Source: Gp6-AA40 sp963742105 (GTDB taxonomy: Bacteria; Acidobacteriota; Vicinamibacteria; Vicinamibacterales; UBA2999). From it: DNA of 64,000 nt. The notes under the pieces are model-generated. The model did not search any database, was not told the origin of the DNA, and was given only the letters and a program-made list of their open reading frames with translations. The stretch spans positions 1,302,001-1,366,000 of the forward strand of contig CAVUKN010000005.1 of assembly GCA_963742105.1 (NCBI GenBank). The letters are read 5' to 3'. Of the stretch, positions 9,994-19,291 are shown piece after piece. Position 1 is the first letter of the stretch; each line of letters starts with the position of its first letter. A program made the position numbers and the translations under genes.

Positions 9994-10917
9994 ATGCGGA
10001 TACCGCACCTCTGTGACGCTGCGCTGACGTCCGTCGTGATCGGGTTGTCGCTGCTGTTGACCGCTTCAACGGTGGCAGCGCAGAACGACGTTGCCCAGGC
10101 CTTCAGGCTGGATAACAGCGGGCGCCGGGACGAAGCGATCGCGCTGTATCGTCAGGTGCTCGCGCGAGATTCCCGATCGTACGAAGCCCACTACGGCATC
10201 GCGCGAGCGCTCGACCTGAAAGGCAATTACACAGAAGCGCGCGACCACTTTGCCAGGGCGATCGAGCTGGCCCCGGACGACGGTTCGCGCGACCAGGCGT
10301 TACGGATGATGGGGGTGTCGTGGACGTTTGTCGGCGACGGCAAGCAGGCGGTGCCATTCTTCAAACGCGTATTTGATCGGCGTCTCAATGCCGCCGATTT
10401 TCCGGGTGCCGCCGAGGAGGCCAACGAAATCGGTCGCGTCCTGCTCGAGCTCGGCGACATCAACGGCGCCCAGCAGTGGTATCGGACCGGGTTCGAGACG
10501 TCACAGCGGGTGGCGAAACAGTCAGCGAGTGCTCGGGACCTCGCCACCCTGAGGTGGGCTCACGCGCAGGCACGAATCGCGATCCGCCGTGGTAATGCTC
10601 CCGAGGCACGAAAGCAGACGGCCGTCGTGAAATCGCTTCTCGACAAGGGCACGAATGCCGACCAGCAGATCCAGTACCCATATCTGACCGGCTACGTTGC
10701 CTTCTACGCGAAGGATTACAAGCGGGCCGTAGCCGAGTTGCAGCAGGCGGATCCGGAGGACCCGTTCATCCTGCTCCTCACGGCGGAAGCATACGAGCAT
10801 CTCGGTGACCTATCGCGGGCGCGCGAGTACTACCGCAAGGTGCTCTTGTCGAACTCCCACGCCATCACCAATGCGTTTGCACGCCCGGTCGCGGCGCGAA
10901 AGCTGCCGCCATCGTAG
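9994..10917 (+). CDS. exported TPR-repeat protein
   Basis: This is a 307-residue protein with an N-terminal signal peptide (about 1-28, SLLLTASTVAAQ). Several tetratricopeptide repeats follow: AFRLDNSGRRDEAIALYRQV, then YGIARALDLKGNYTEARDHF, then segments around GDGKQAVPFFKRVF, ELGDINGAQQWYRTGF and EHLGDLSRAREYYRKVLL. TPR proteins are protein-interaction scaffolds. No partner is indicated by the neighbouring genes, and no catalytic motif is visible. It is probably periplasmic. Confidence 0.8.
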   Translation: MRIPHLCDAALTSVVIGLSLLLTASTVAAQNDVAQAFRLDNSGRRDEAIALYRQVLARDSRSYEAHYGIARALDLKGNYTEARDHFARAIELAPDDGSRDQALRMMGVSWTFVGDGKQAVPFFKRVFDRRLNAADFPGAAEEANEIGRVLLELGDINGAQQWYRTGFETSQRVAKQSASARDLATLRWAHAQARIAIRRGNAPEARKQTAVVKSLLDKGTNADQQIQYPYLTGYVAFYAKDYKRAVAELQQADPEDPFILLLTAEAYEHLGDLSRAREYYRKVLLSNSHAITNAFARPVAARKLPPS

Positions 10918-10982
10918 GGCGGGGCTTTAGCGCCGCCTCGTCGTGGCTTTCGCCCCACCGCGCGTGGCCCGGCCTCGTCTTG

Positions 10983-11583
10983 TCACGGGACACGAATCGA
11001 CAACGACACCATCGTGTCGCCCCAATGGAGCCGCAGCGTCGCATCCTTGCCCTCGACCGTCGGGAAGTAGAACGTCAGCGCCTCCATATGCGGTCCCGGC
11101 TCGGGCCGAACGTCAAGGCGTAACGCGTCTTGCGCTTCGCCCGGGTACGGCGTGTGATAGACATCCGCTGCCTTGCTGAAAATCATCGTCCACGTGTCCG
11201 GCACGCGGAATCGCCCAGAGGCTGTACTTCCCGGCTGGGAGTCGAGCGGCGTTGATTTGCACATCACGACTGAGCGCAATCGCCGTGGCCTGATCGGCGC
11301 CTGGATTCCACACCTCGTTGTAGGGGACGAGTGCTCCGAACAAGGCACGGCCGCGCGCCACCGGCCGGCTGTAGGTGATGGTGATGTCCGTGTTCGCGAC
11401 GCGCTGCGACACCGCGGCGGCCTGGCTCTTGGGGACCTGGTCCAGCGGCAGGACTTCGCTTGATGCTGCTGGCGCCGCTGCGGTGCTCTTGACTGGATCG
11501 GCGGTTGGCCTGCGGTCCTGCGCGGGGTCGCGGTGGCAGGCGGAGGCGATGGTCACGAGGGCAACAATGGCCGCGATTCGCAT
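10983..11583 (-). pseudogene. DUF2911-family lipoprotein, frameshifted
   Basis: The start MRIAAIVALVTIASAC is a lipoprotein signal with lipobox Cys. A DUF2911 domain follows: ITITYSRPVARGRALFG, VPYNEVWNPGADQATAI, LPAGKYSLWAIP. The frame then breaks near 11205. The rest of the domain (DTWTMIFSKAADVY, DALRLDVRPEPGPHMEALTF, ATLRLHWGDTMVSLSI) continues in another frame to the stop at 10983. One extra base explains the break. No stops have accumulated, so either an indel error or a very recent mutation fits. The function of DUF2911 proteins is unknown. Confidence 0.75.
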
Positions 11584-11702
11584 GGTTGTGGGAAGGGACG
11601 CGTGCGGTGCGCCTGCGTCAGGCGGCGGAGCGGGGTCCGCAATAGCAGACCCGCGCTTGTCGTTGCATGCGCCCCTCGTGCGCCGCTGGTTCGTCGATGC
11701 GG

Positions 11703-12632
11703 TCAGACATCCAGGATCGCAAAGCACTGCTCGAGGCTCTTGATCGGATCACGTCCCGGCATCGGATTCCACTCGTGCGCGACATATCCGGTGTAGCCGG
11801 AGGTGGCGATGACGTTGGCGATGAACCGCCAGTTGACTTCCTGGGTGTCGTCGATCTCGCCGCGGGTCGGCACGCCCGCCACGTGCATGTGGCAGATGTA
11901 GTCCAGATTGTCCAGCATGTTGCGGGTCAGATCGCCTTCCATGATCTGCACGTGGTACATGTCGTAGAGGATCTTGAAGCGCGGCGACTTCACGCGCTTG
12001 CAGACATCGAGTCCCCAGGCCAGACGGTCGAACGCCATATCGGTCCTGGCGTCGCCCACCACCTTTGAATTCGTGATCTCGAGACAGATGTTGACGTTCT
12101 TCTGCTCGGCATAGTCCTTCAGCCGGCTGAAGATGGCCACGGTGTTGTCGGCGGCTTCGGCCGGCGACATTCCGCGTTTTTCTCCGGCGAAGCCGATCAG
12201 GTTGGCGCATCCTGCCGCCACACACGCATCAATGCCGGCGTGGCAGGCTGCCTCCTGCGCGTCGTGGAGCTCCTTGCGCATGAAACCGTTCTGCATCGTC
12301 GTCCCGGTCCCGGTCATCATCGTGGGCGTGAGGCCAAACTGCTTCATCACCGGGACCTGCTGGGCCGACGGGATGTCGATGCCTTTGAAGCCGATGCGCT
12401 GCAGAATCTTGCACTTGTCTTCGAAGGAATTGTCGACGCCCCGCCAGACCGAGTTCATCACGCTCTGTTTGATCTTCTGGCGCGGCTTCGGGGGCGGCGC
12501 GGGATAGGGAGGCCCGGCGGGCGCAGCGCCCTGGCCGCGCTGACCTGCACGCGCCGGGACCGGAGCGGCATCCATGAACGCCGTGGCGAGCGGGGCCGCC
12601 GCCACCCCGCGGAGGAAGTCTCGTCGTTTCAT
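11703..12632 (-). CDS. Tat-exported sugar-phosphate isomerase/epimerase-like (hydroxypyruvate-isomerase-type) TIM barrel
   Basis: This is a 309-residue protein. It starts with a twin-arginine signal (MKRRDFLRGVAAAPLATAF), which sets the start at 12632 although the frame is open upstream. The barrel shows the xylose-isomerase-like pattern: GFKGIDIPSAQQVPVMKQFG, GCANLIGFAGEKRG, NICLEITNSK (metal-ligand Glu), ILYDMYHVQIMEGDL (Asp/His ligands) and YICHMHVAGVPTRGEID with conserved His and terminal Glu in AHEWNP. Family members isomerise or epimerise small sugars and keto-acids with a divalent metal. The exact substrate is unknown. Tat export implies folding with cofactor in the cytoplasm. Confidence 0.85.
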   Translation of the reverse strand: MKRRDFLRGVAAAPLATAFMDAAPVPARAGQRGQGAAPAGPPYPAPPPKPRQKIKQSVMNSVWRGVDNSFEDKCKILQRIGFKGIDIPSAQQVPVMKQFGLTPTMMTGTGTTMQNGFMRKELHDAQEAACHAGIDACVAAGCANLIGFAGEKRGMSPAEAADNTVAIFSRLKDYAEQKNVNICLEITNSKVVGDARTDMAFDRLAWGLDVCKRVKSPRFKILYDMYHVQIMEGDLTRNMLDNLDYICHMHVAGVPTRGEIDDTQEVNWRFIANVIATSGYTGYVAHEWNPMPGRDPIKSLEQCFAILDV

Positions 12633-12804
12633 GCCGCGAACTATATCAGTGGCCCGACTCTCCGCTGAGCCCGACCCAAGAAGGCCGAGCGGGACCAGGA
12701 GCCGTTGGTGGGGCGAGCCTGTAGGGTTCAGGCCGGCGGTACGCCGCAGCGTTCCCGTTCCTGCCCGGATGGAGCGATCCCCCCTTGCGTCCGAAACAGT
12801 TCTT

Positions 12805-13299
12805 ATGAAAGCACGTTCGGGTCGAATCGCGTGGGCGGGCGCAGTGTTGTCGTTGACGATGGCGGTCCCGGTATTCGCGCAAAGCCCCAAACTGAAGGGG
12901 ATCACAGCAGTACAGCTGATCGCAGAAGACATGGATGAGACGGATTCAGCCTGCGGGCTCACGGATGCGGCCTTCAAGAGTGCCGTGGCCGAGCCCATAC
13001 TGAACGGGAAGATCCGCGTCGTGCCCGAAGGAGCGGCGGATGTCTACCTGTATGTTCGAACCAGTTCCCTGTACTTCGACTCCACCGACGTGTGTGTGAC
13101 GTCGTGGGCAGTTGATCTTCGAGGGTTCGTGGAATGGCAGGCGGAACCGTCGGTGGAAGCGAGCACGGCGCCGGCGATCCTCCAGTCGAAGGGCGGGCTC
13201 CTGTCGTCTTCGCGTTCCGTTCATTCGAGTCGAGTCAACGAGGCGGCACGCGACGCAGCAAAAGAGATCGTACAGGCGATCAAGCTGGCAAACCAATAG
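12805..13299 (+). CDS. secreted hypothetical protein
   Basis: This is a 164-residue protein with a signal peptide (VLSLTMAVPVFAQ). The mature part contains two Cys (DSACGLTD, TDVCVTSWA). Its order of short beta-strands, with VYLYVRTSSLYFDS and a late helix VNEAARDAAKEIVQAIKLA, resembles small periplasmic proteins that bind or assemble at the envelope. No family was recognised. The frame is open upstream to 12574, but the signal sequence places the start at ATG 12805. Confidence 0.65.
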   Translation: MKARSGRIAWAGAVLSLTMAVPVFAQSPKLKGITAVQLIAEDMDETDSACGLTDAAFKSAVAEPILNGKIRVVPEGAADVYLYVRTSSLYFDSTDVCVTSWAVDLRGFVEWQAEPSVEASTAPAILQSKGGLLSSSRSVHSSRVNEAARDAAKEIVQAIKLANQ

Positions 13300-13537
13300 A
13301 GCCGAACACCGATCCCGCCGACTTCGGAACAGGAGACATTCGTCTCATGCCACCAAGAGGGCGCAGGCTGCCCGGCGTCGCCGTGCCGTCATGCGCGTCA
13401 CCTTGGCGTCGCCGTTAGCCTGAGCCCGTCCGCCTGCCGAGAGACGATACGCGCGCGCCTCACCGGCGCCGTGTCGATGAACGAACCCTCACGCCGAACG
13501 CTTTGGGTTGCCGGTGCCACGCTCCTACAATCCCCGC

Positions 13538-14359
13538 ATGCACGACGACCAGTACCCGTCCCAGCTGCTGCGTCAGCGTCTACACGAGATCATCTTCGAG
13601 GCCGACACGCCGGCGGGACGCCGCTTCGACAACGCGCTGCTCGTGTGTGTGGTCGCGAGCGTCGTCGTCGTGATGCTCGAGAGCGTGGCCGACGTGAAGG
13701 CGCAGTATGGGCAGGCCCTGCTCGCGCTCGAATGGATCTTTACCGGGATTTTCACCGTCGAGTACGCGCTGCGTCTCTACTGCGTGCGCCGGCCGCTGCG
13801 TTACGCGACCAGTTTCTTCGGTCTCGTCGACCTGCTGGCCGTCCTGCCGACGTACCTCAGTCCGATGCTGCCCGGTGCGCAGAGCCTGCTGGTGATTCGC
13901 GTGCTGCGCATGCTCAGGGTGTTCCGCGTCCTCAAGCTCGCCGAGTACCTCACCGAATCGCGAGAACTGTGGAGTGCGTTACGCAGCAGCCGCCGCAAGA
14001 TCTTCGTCTTCCTGTTCACGGTCACGATGATCATCGTGATCGTCGGCGCAATGATGTATCTCGTCGAGGGCCCGGAGCACGGTTTCACCAGTATTCCGAT
14101 CAGCGTCTATTGGGCAGTCGTCACGCTGACGACGGTCGGCTACGGGGACATCTCCCCTCAGACTCCGTTCGGCCGCTTCCTCGCCATGCTGGTGATGCTG
14201 ATGGGCTATGGAATCATTGCGGTCCCGACCGGTATCGTCACCGCCGAGATGTCGCGCCGGGTACACGGCCCGGTCTCGACCCAGTCCTGCCCGGCGTGCA
14301 GCGCGGAAGACCACGACCACGACGCGGTGTTCTGCCGCAGGTGCGGCGCGAAACTCTGA
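13538..14359 (+). CDS. voltage-gated potassium channel, six-helix, with C-terminal zinc ribbon
   Basis: This is a 273-residue Kv-type channel with six membrane helices. S4 carries regularly spaced arginines (RVLRMLRVFRVLKL, about residue 120), and the pore has a canonical TVGYGD filter near residue 200, followed by S6. The tail adds a short Cys4 zinc-ribbon-like element (CPAC near residue 250 and CRRCG at the end). ATG 13538 is preferred to TTG 13508. The channel should conduct potassium across the inner membrane in response to voltage. The gene precedes a second channel-like gene, which may form a functional pair. Confidence 0.9.
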   Translation: MHDDQYPSQLLRQRLHEIIFEADTPAGRRFDNALLVCVVASVVVVMLESVADVKAQYGQALLALEWIFTGIFTVEYALRLYCVRRPLRYATSFFGLVDLLAVLPTYLSPMLPGAQSLLVIRVLRMLRVFRVLKLAEYLTESRELWSALRSSRRKIFVFLFTVTMIIVIVGAMMYLVEGPEHGFTSIPISVYWAVVTLTTVGYGDISPQTPFGRFLAMLVMLMGYGIIAVPTGIVTAEMSRRVHGPVSTQSCPACSAEDHDHDAVFCRRCGAKL

Positions 14360-14616
14360 TGAGTGAGGCGAGCAACTGTGTGCTCGCCCTTCAACGGCCC
14401 GCGCCGTAGCCGATTCAGCATAGCTGCCAGGCCTGCGCCTGGACGACCCTCGGCGCTGTCGTCTTCGCGGACGTCGGTTACAAGTCGGTCATTGCCTGAC
14501 CAAGGTGTCATGAGCGCCAGCACCGGACCCACAATTCGAGCGACTGCTGACCACGTGCCGGCTGCGACTCCCTCGCACACTGAACATGAGATGCGTGGCG
14601 GCTCCGGCGCAGAGGC

Positions 14617-15753
14617 GTGGCTGTGAGCGAGGTCGCCCGAGGGGCGATGGCGACATGGCGTTCCAATTTGCTGAGCGTGCTCACGGCGTTCAATCGCCAC
14701 CAGGTCTGGAAGATCCTGACCGCTATCGTGGTGATCTGGATCGTTTGCGGCACAGCACTTTACTTCGCGGAGCGTGGCACGAATGAAGCGTACGCGACGT
14801 GGCGCGAGTCCCTCTGGAACGTCTGGGTCACCCTCTTCAGCGGCCTCAACAACGCGCCGACTTCTCGTGCGGGGCGGCTCATCGTGTCGGCCGTGCTTGT
14901 TGTCGGGGTTGCATTCGCCGGTCTGTTCACCGCCAGCGTGGCGTCGATCCTGGTCGAACGCGCACTAAGGAGTCGTGAGGTGACGAATCTTGAAATGTCC
15001 GGCCATCTGGTGCTGTGCAACTGGTCGCCACGAGCACTGGACTGGATACGCGAAGTACACAGCGGTATCGTCGACGACAAGCGGCCAGTCGTGATTGTTC
15101 ACGACAGACCCGACGACGTCGCGCTGCCCGACAAACAGGATGACGCCGCCTTCAACGACGTCTACATCGTCAAAGGTGACCCGGCCAACGAAGTAATCCT
15201 GCGCCGCGCCAAGGTCCCGCAGGCGCATTCCGTCGTCATCCTCTCGGACGAGACCCAGGACCAGCACGCCGACGGAAAGACCATCGTGTGCTGCATCGCC
15301 GTCAAGAACGCGTGCGTGGGAGAGCGCCAGCCGAACATCGTGGCCGAGTGCCAGGATCCGAAATACCGGTCGCACATGCGCAAGGCGGGCGCCGACGAAG
15401 TCATTTCGGCCGCTGACTTCGGATTGCGGCTGATGGCGCGTGCGTCGCTCTTTCATGGGATGACGCGCGTGTATCAGGAGCTGCTGTCGGTCCGGCGCGA
15501 CGCCAACGAGATGTACCTGGTGCCGGTGCCCGCCCAACTCGTCGGGCTGGATTTCGTGGCCGCCGCAAACGTGTTCCTGCCCGATCGCACGAACATGAAG
15601 GCGTGCCTTCTCATCGGGCTCTATCGCAGCGACAAGATGATGCTCAACCCGGTTGACGGGGAGGCGGGACCGTTGCAGGAAGGCGATCAGCTGATCCTGC
15701 TCAGCCAGACGGTGCCGGATCTCTCGCGGCTGCGCCCGCCCGCCGTCGCATAG
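14617..15753 (+). CDS. ion-channel-like membrane protein with cytosolic TrkA-N/RCK domains, non-canonical filter
   Basis: This protein has up to 378 residues. Two hydrophobic helices (about 32-52 and 88-113) flank a pore-like loop. The cytosolic part contains a Rossmann TrkA-N (RCK) domain (GHLVLCNWSPRALDWIREV, VYIVKGDPANEVILRRAKV, HSVVILSDE) and a C-terminal TrkA-C-like segment. The loop reads VTLFSGLNNAPTSRAGR, and no T-x-G-Y-G-D filter is present. It resembles Castor/Pollux-type or related RCK channels with deviating filters. The start could be GTG 14617, GTG 14623 or ATG 14647. It probably transports a cation; potassium selectivity is not supported by the loop. Confidence 0.75.
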   Translation: MAVSEVARGAMATWRSNLLSVLTAFNRHQVWKILTAIVVIWIVCGTALYFAERGTNEAYATWRESLWNVWVTLFSGLNNAPTSRAGRLIVSAVLVVGVAFAGLFTASVASILVERALRSREVTNLEMSGHLVLCNWSPRALDWIREVHSGIVDDKRPVVIVHDRPDDVALPDKQDDAAFNDVYIVKGDPANEVILRRAKVPQAHSVVILSDETQDQHADGKTIVCCIAVKNACVGERQPNIVAECQDPKYRSHMRKAGADEVISAADFGLRLMARASLFHGMTRVYQELLSVRRDANEMYLVPVPAQLVGLDFVAAANVFLPDRTNMKACLLIGLYRSDKMMLNPVDGEAGPLQEGDQLILLSQTVPDLSRLRPPAVA

Positions 15754-15787
15754 CGCCGGAGTCCAACCCGTGTCGCGAGTCCGGCGC
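15753..15787. terminator. inverted repeat between convergent genes
   Basis: The arms gcgccgga (15753-15760) and tccggcgc (15780-15787) are perfectly complementary around a 19-nt loop, immediately after the channel stop codon. There is no T-run. It is a candidate transcript-end structure. Confidence 0.35.
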
Positions 15788-15928
15788 CGGAAACACGTGC
15801 CGGGCCGGCGAGCGCCGTTCGGCGCACGGAGGTCCGGCGCTTTGGCGGGCTCAACGGGAACCGGCGCGTGTCTTTCACGCCAAGGGTCGATGCGGTCAGC
15901 GTCACGAACGCGAGTTACCGCTCGCGCG

Positions 15929-16753
15929 TCAACGTGCTGGGGTCGCCTCGTAGGCCAGCGCGATCTTGACCAGGTCGTTGCGAACCGGTGCCCACGCGGC
16001 ATTCGCTGCCGTGTCCGGCGGGAGCTTCAACGTCGTGGCGATCATGGCGGCATTCGCCTTCATCAGAGCGTCAGCCTCCGATTCGCCCTTCTGCTTCTTC
16101 TCCAGCGCCGAGCTCAGTGCCTTCGCACTCGTCTTCATGGCGTCGACGTTCTGAATCGCGCTCTGACGGTTCTCAGGGGTGAGGCTCGTATTTGCGGTCA
16201 GCGCACTCGCGTAGGCTTTCTGAAACGCGTCCATGTTCTTGTCGACGGTGGCTGCCGTGGTCGCGAGCTCGGCGTCGTTGACGCGTCTCGCCTGATCGCT
16301 GCCGCCCTGCTGGACGATACCGAGCAGCGTCGTGTTGTACGCCGCCGCCAGCCGGCGGAAATCGGCGGCCAGCGGTGTCCACTGCTGCGATCCCCGGAAC
16401 CCGGGCGGCTGCGAGGATGCCCAGGTGTCAAGCCGCGAGGCGAACTGCAGGAGCGAGATGACTTCACTGCTGGCCGAGTAGTCCGAGTCGAACCTCTCCC
16501 GGGTTCGCTTTACCTGGTCCTGCAGGTCGTCGAAGAATTCGTTCGTCTTGATCTCGCCGCGCTGCGTCTTGATGGTGCTGTTCTTCAGCGTATCGTCCAG
16601 GCTTCCTTCGAAAGCCGAGCGCTTGTTCTCGATGCTCTCGAGCAACGCCTTGACTTCCTGATCTGACAGGCGTGCGGCTGCACTTGCTAGCAGGGGTGTC
16701 GCGACGAGACTCAGTGCAGCAAATGCACAAATTAACAGTTTCCGGTTTGTCAT
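15929..16753 (-). CDS. secreted single-copy version of the 17.2-19 kb repeat domain
   Basis: This is a 274-residue exported protein of unknown function. ATG 16753 is the start because a signal peptide follows (LICAFAALSLVATPLLASAA) and a GAGG lies just upstream. The mature part is one copy of a helical domain of about 245 residues: LSDQEVKALLESIENKRSAF, NEFFDDLQDQVKRTRERF, YSASSEVISLLQFASRLDTW, NTSLTPENRQSAIQNVDAMK, ALEKKQKGESEADALMK. The divergent gene at 17213 carries two further copies. The predicted structure is all-alpha and the location periplasmic. No catalytic motif is visible. Confidence 0.8.
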   Translation of the reverse strand: MTNRKLLICAFAALSLVATPLLASAAARLSDQEVKALLESIENKRSAFEGSLDDTLKNSTIKTQRGEIKTNEFFDDLQDQVKRTRERFDSDYSASSEVISLLQFASRLDTWASSQPPGFRGSQQWTPLAADFRRLAAAYNTTLLGIVQQGGSDQARRVNDAELATTAATVDKNMDAFQKAYASALTANTSLTPENRQSAIQNVDAMKTSAKALSSALEKKQKGESEADALMKANAAMIATTLKLPPDTAANAAWAPVRNDLVKIALAYEATPAR

Positions 16754-17212
16754 AAGGGACCTCACGCGTGTTGCTGATCTCTGAAAGGGGGACTTCCTGC
16801 TGCGGTGCTGCAAGTACCGTGCGGTCAACGATATCGGCGCACGTCGCGGGAACGTGGGACGGAAGCGCCTGATCACGGCCTGTCGTCGCTGCGCTCACGG
16901 TATTAAGCGGCGGCCGTTCGTCAGCGCATGGCCGCTGTGCCCCGCGGGCTGCGGCAGTGGCAGGCGCGCTTCTCGTGGACGGATGCCGAAGCGGTGCAGC
17001 GCTCGGTACATGTCTTGCCACTTCGGAGTCGTCCACACGCTGATCCGCAGGTTTTCTCAAGTAGCCATGCGCGAGCTGACGTCTGCCCGGCGGCGCATCA
17101 CAACATGTCGTGGCCGCTCTTCAAGGTACCGAGGGCATCACGACCTACCCGTGGCCGCACGGATCCTGAACCGGCCTTTGAATGCGCTTTCCGTCCTGTC
17201 CGGAGATAAACG
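16754..17212. other. 459-base divergent intergenic region
   Basis: This is the spacer between the two divergently transcribed paralogues. Several short open frames cross it, but none has a signal peptide, recognisable domain or good ribosome binding site. It presumably holds promoters for both genes. No specific promoter could be assigned. Confidence 0.5.
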
Positions 17213-19055
17213 ATGACCATCACCAGATTCCTGGCCGCAACGTGCTCCGTCCTCGCGCTCGCCGGGTGCGGGACTTCCCAGTCGTCGCCGCCGGCTGAAA
17301 GTAAGCCCGCTGATGTGACGGCGGCCAGTCCCCCGGCGCCGGCCACCGAGGCGGCACCACCCATCAATGAGGACGTGTCGAAGACTCCATCGTCCGTCGA
17401 CACGGCGCCCATCGAGACCGCCGGTGTCGACGTCGTGGCCGGCCCGGAAATACTGAGCATCACCAGCGTCAGCAGCCCGCCCCGTCCGCTCGCCACCGCG
17501 ACCGAGCGTTTGACCGATCAGGAGATCAAGGCGCTGCTCGATCGGATCGAGGACCGGCGGGCGGCGTTCGAAGCCGCTCTCGACGACACACTCAAGAATT
17601 CGACCATCAAGAGCCAACGCGGTGACGTCAACACCAACGAGTTCTTCGACGATCTGCAGGACCAAGTGAAGCGAACCCGGGAAAGGTTCGCATCGAACTA
17701 CTCGGCGAGCAGCGAGGTGCTGTCGCTGCTCCAGTTCGCCGCGCGGCTCGATGCATGGGCATCCAGGCAACCAGCCGGTTTCCGCGGGTCCAAGGAGTGG
17801 GGCGCGCTCGCAGCGGAGTTCCGGCGCCTCTCGGCCGCGTACAACTCCGCTCTGCTCCGGCCCGGACAGGTCGCCCTGGGCGCCCGAGCCAGACGCCTGA
17901 ACGACGCCGAGCTCGCGACGGCCGTCGCCAACGTCGGCAAGAACATGGACGCGCTTCCGGGCCGCCTACGACAGCGCGCTGAACGCCAACACGAGCCTCA
18001 CACCGGCGAGCCGTCAGACCGCGATTCAGAACGTCGATGCGATGAAGACCAGCGCGCGCGCGCTCCAGACCGCGCTCGAGAAAAAGCAGAAGGGCGTCGC
18101 GGAGGCGAACGCCCTGTTCAAGGGAACCGGGACCCTGATCGACGCGACGCTCAAGCTCCCGCCGGATTCGCCGACGGCGGCGTCGTGGGCACCGGTTCGC
18201 GAGGATCTGGCCAAGGTCGCATTGGCCTACGAGGTCCTCGTCGCCGGCGCCGAAACAGCAAACGCGAGCTATGCCAGCGGCTCGACACGCCCGCTGGCGG
18301 TGGCAACCGACCGCCTGACGGATCAGGAAGTCCAGGCGCTCCTCGGCCGTATCGAGAACGAGCGCTCGGCGTTTGAAGCGTCGCTCGATGACAAACTGAA
18401 GAACGCGACCATCAGGGCTCCACGCGGTGAAGTCAAGACGAACGAGTTTTTCGACGATTTACAGGATCAGGTGCAGCGTACTCGTGAGCGGTTCTCGTCG
18501 AAATACTCGGCCAGCTCCGAGGTGCTGTCGCTGCTCCAGCTAGCCGCGCGGCTCGACACCTGGGCATCCGCGCAACCAGCCGGCTTCCGCGGATCCAAGG
18601 AGTGGGGCGTGCTCGCGGCCGACTTCCGGCGCCTTGCGGCGGCCTACAACACCGCGCTGCTCAGTCCCGGACAGCCGGCGCAGGGGGAACAGGCCAGACG
18701 GCTCAACGACGCCGAACTCGTGAGCGCCGTCGCCAATGTGGAAAAGCACATGGATGCCTTCCGTACCGCCTACGACGGCGCGCTGAACGCCAACACGAGC
18801 CTCACACCGGCGAGCCGTCAGACTGCGATTCAGAACGTCGACGCGATGAAGACCAGCGCGCGCGCGCTCCAGACCGCGCTCGAGAAGAAGCAGAAGGGCG
18901 TCGCGGAGGCGAACGCACTGTTGAAGGGGAGCGGCGCCATGATCGACGCGACGCTCAAGCTGCCATCGAACTCCTCGGCGGCTGCGGCATGGACGCCGGT
19001 TCGCGAGGAGCTGTCAAAAGTCGCGTTGGCCTATGAGGTCGCCGTGTCGCGTTGA
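17213..19055 (+). pseudogene. lipoprotein with two tandem copies of the helical domain, frameshifted once
   Basis: The start is a lipoprotein signal (MTITRFLAATCSVLALAGC). A Pro/Ala linker follows, then two tandem copies of the domain also present at 15929-16753. Copy 1 begins RPLATATERLTDQEIKALL and copy 2 begins RPLAVATDRLTDQEVQALL. The first frame is lost at 17954, where an extra C follows KNMDA. The expected FRAAYDSALNANTSLTP continues in the next frame to the stop at 19055. Removing one base gives 613 residues. Because copy 2 is intact in the same region, the lesion is easily recognised. The function is unknown. Confidence 0.75.
17483..19046 (+). repeat. in-gene tandem duplication, about 804-bp unit
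   Basis: Copy 1 starts at 17483 and copy 2 at 18288, a spacing of 805 bases including the one inserted base at 17954, so the unit is 268 codons. Stretches such as the segment encoding NANTSLTPASRQTAIQNVDA are nearly identical at DNA level in both copies (about 17985 and 18793). This points to recent duplication or ongoing gene conversion. Confidence 0.8.
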
Positions 19056-19094
19056 CAACGAGCGGGTCACTGGAGCTGACCGCCCGGCAGCCGC

Positions 19095-19190
19095 TTATTG
19101 ATCGAGCGGTTGATACGACACCAGCCTCCACTGACCCGCTTCTGCGATCTCGCGGACGAGAGATCCGGCGGCTCGGCCGGTCGATATCAG
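19095..19190 (-). pseudogene. 3' remnant of a paralogue of the gene ending at 21676
   Basis: Read on the minus strand, this stretch encodes AEAGQWRLVSYQPLDQ and a stop. That is almost identical to the end of the protein terminating at 21676 (REAGQWKLVSYQPLDQ). About 42 of 47 bases match (19094-19140 versus 21677-21723), and the differences fall mostly at codon third positions, so it was once coding. Nothing recognisable of the rest of that gene precedes it. Confidence 0.6.
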
Positions 19191-19291
19191 ACTACGCGAC
19201 GGCGTGACCGTCCGGGTCCGTCGAAGTGAGCGGTCTCACCAAGCGCGACGGCTGTATTCAGGCGCTCGTCGGCCGTGCATGATGCCGGTGC

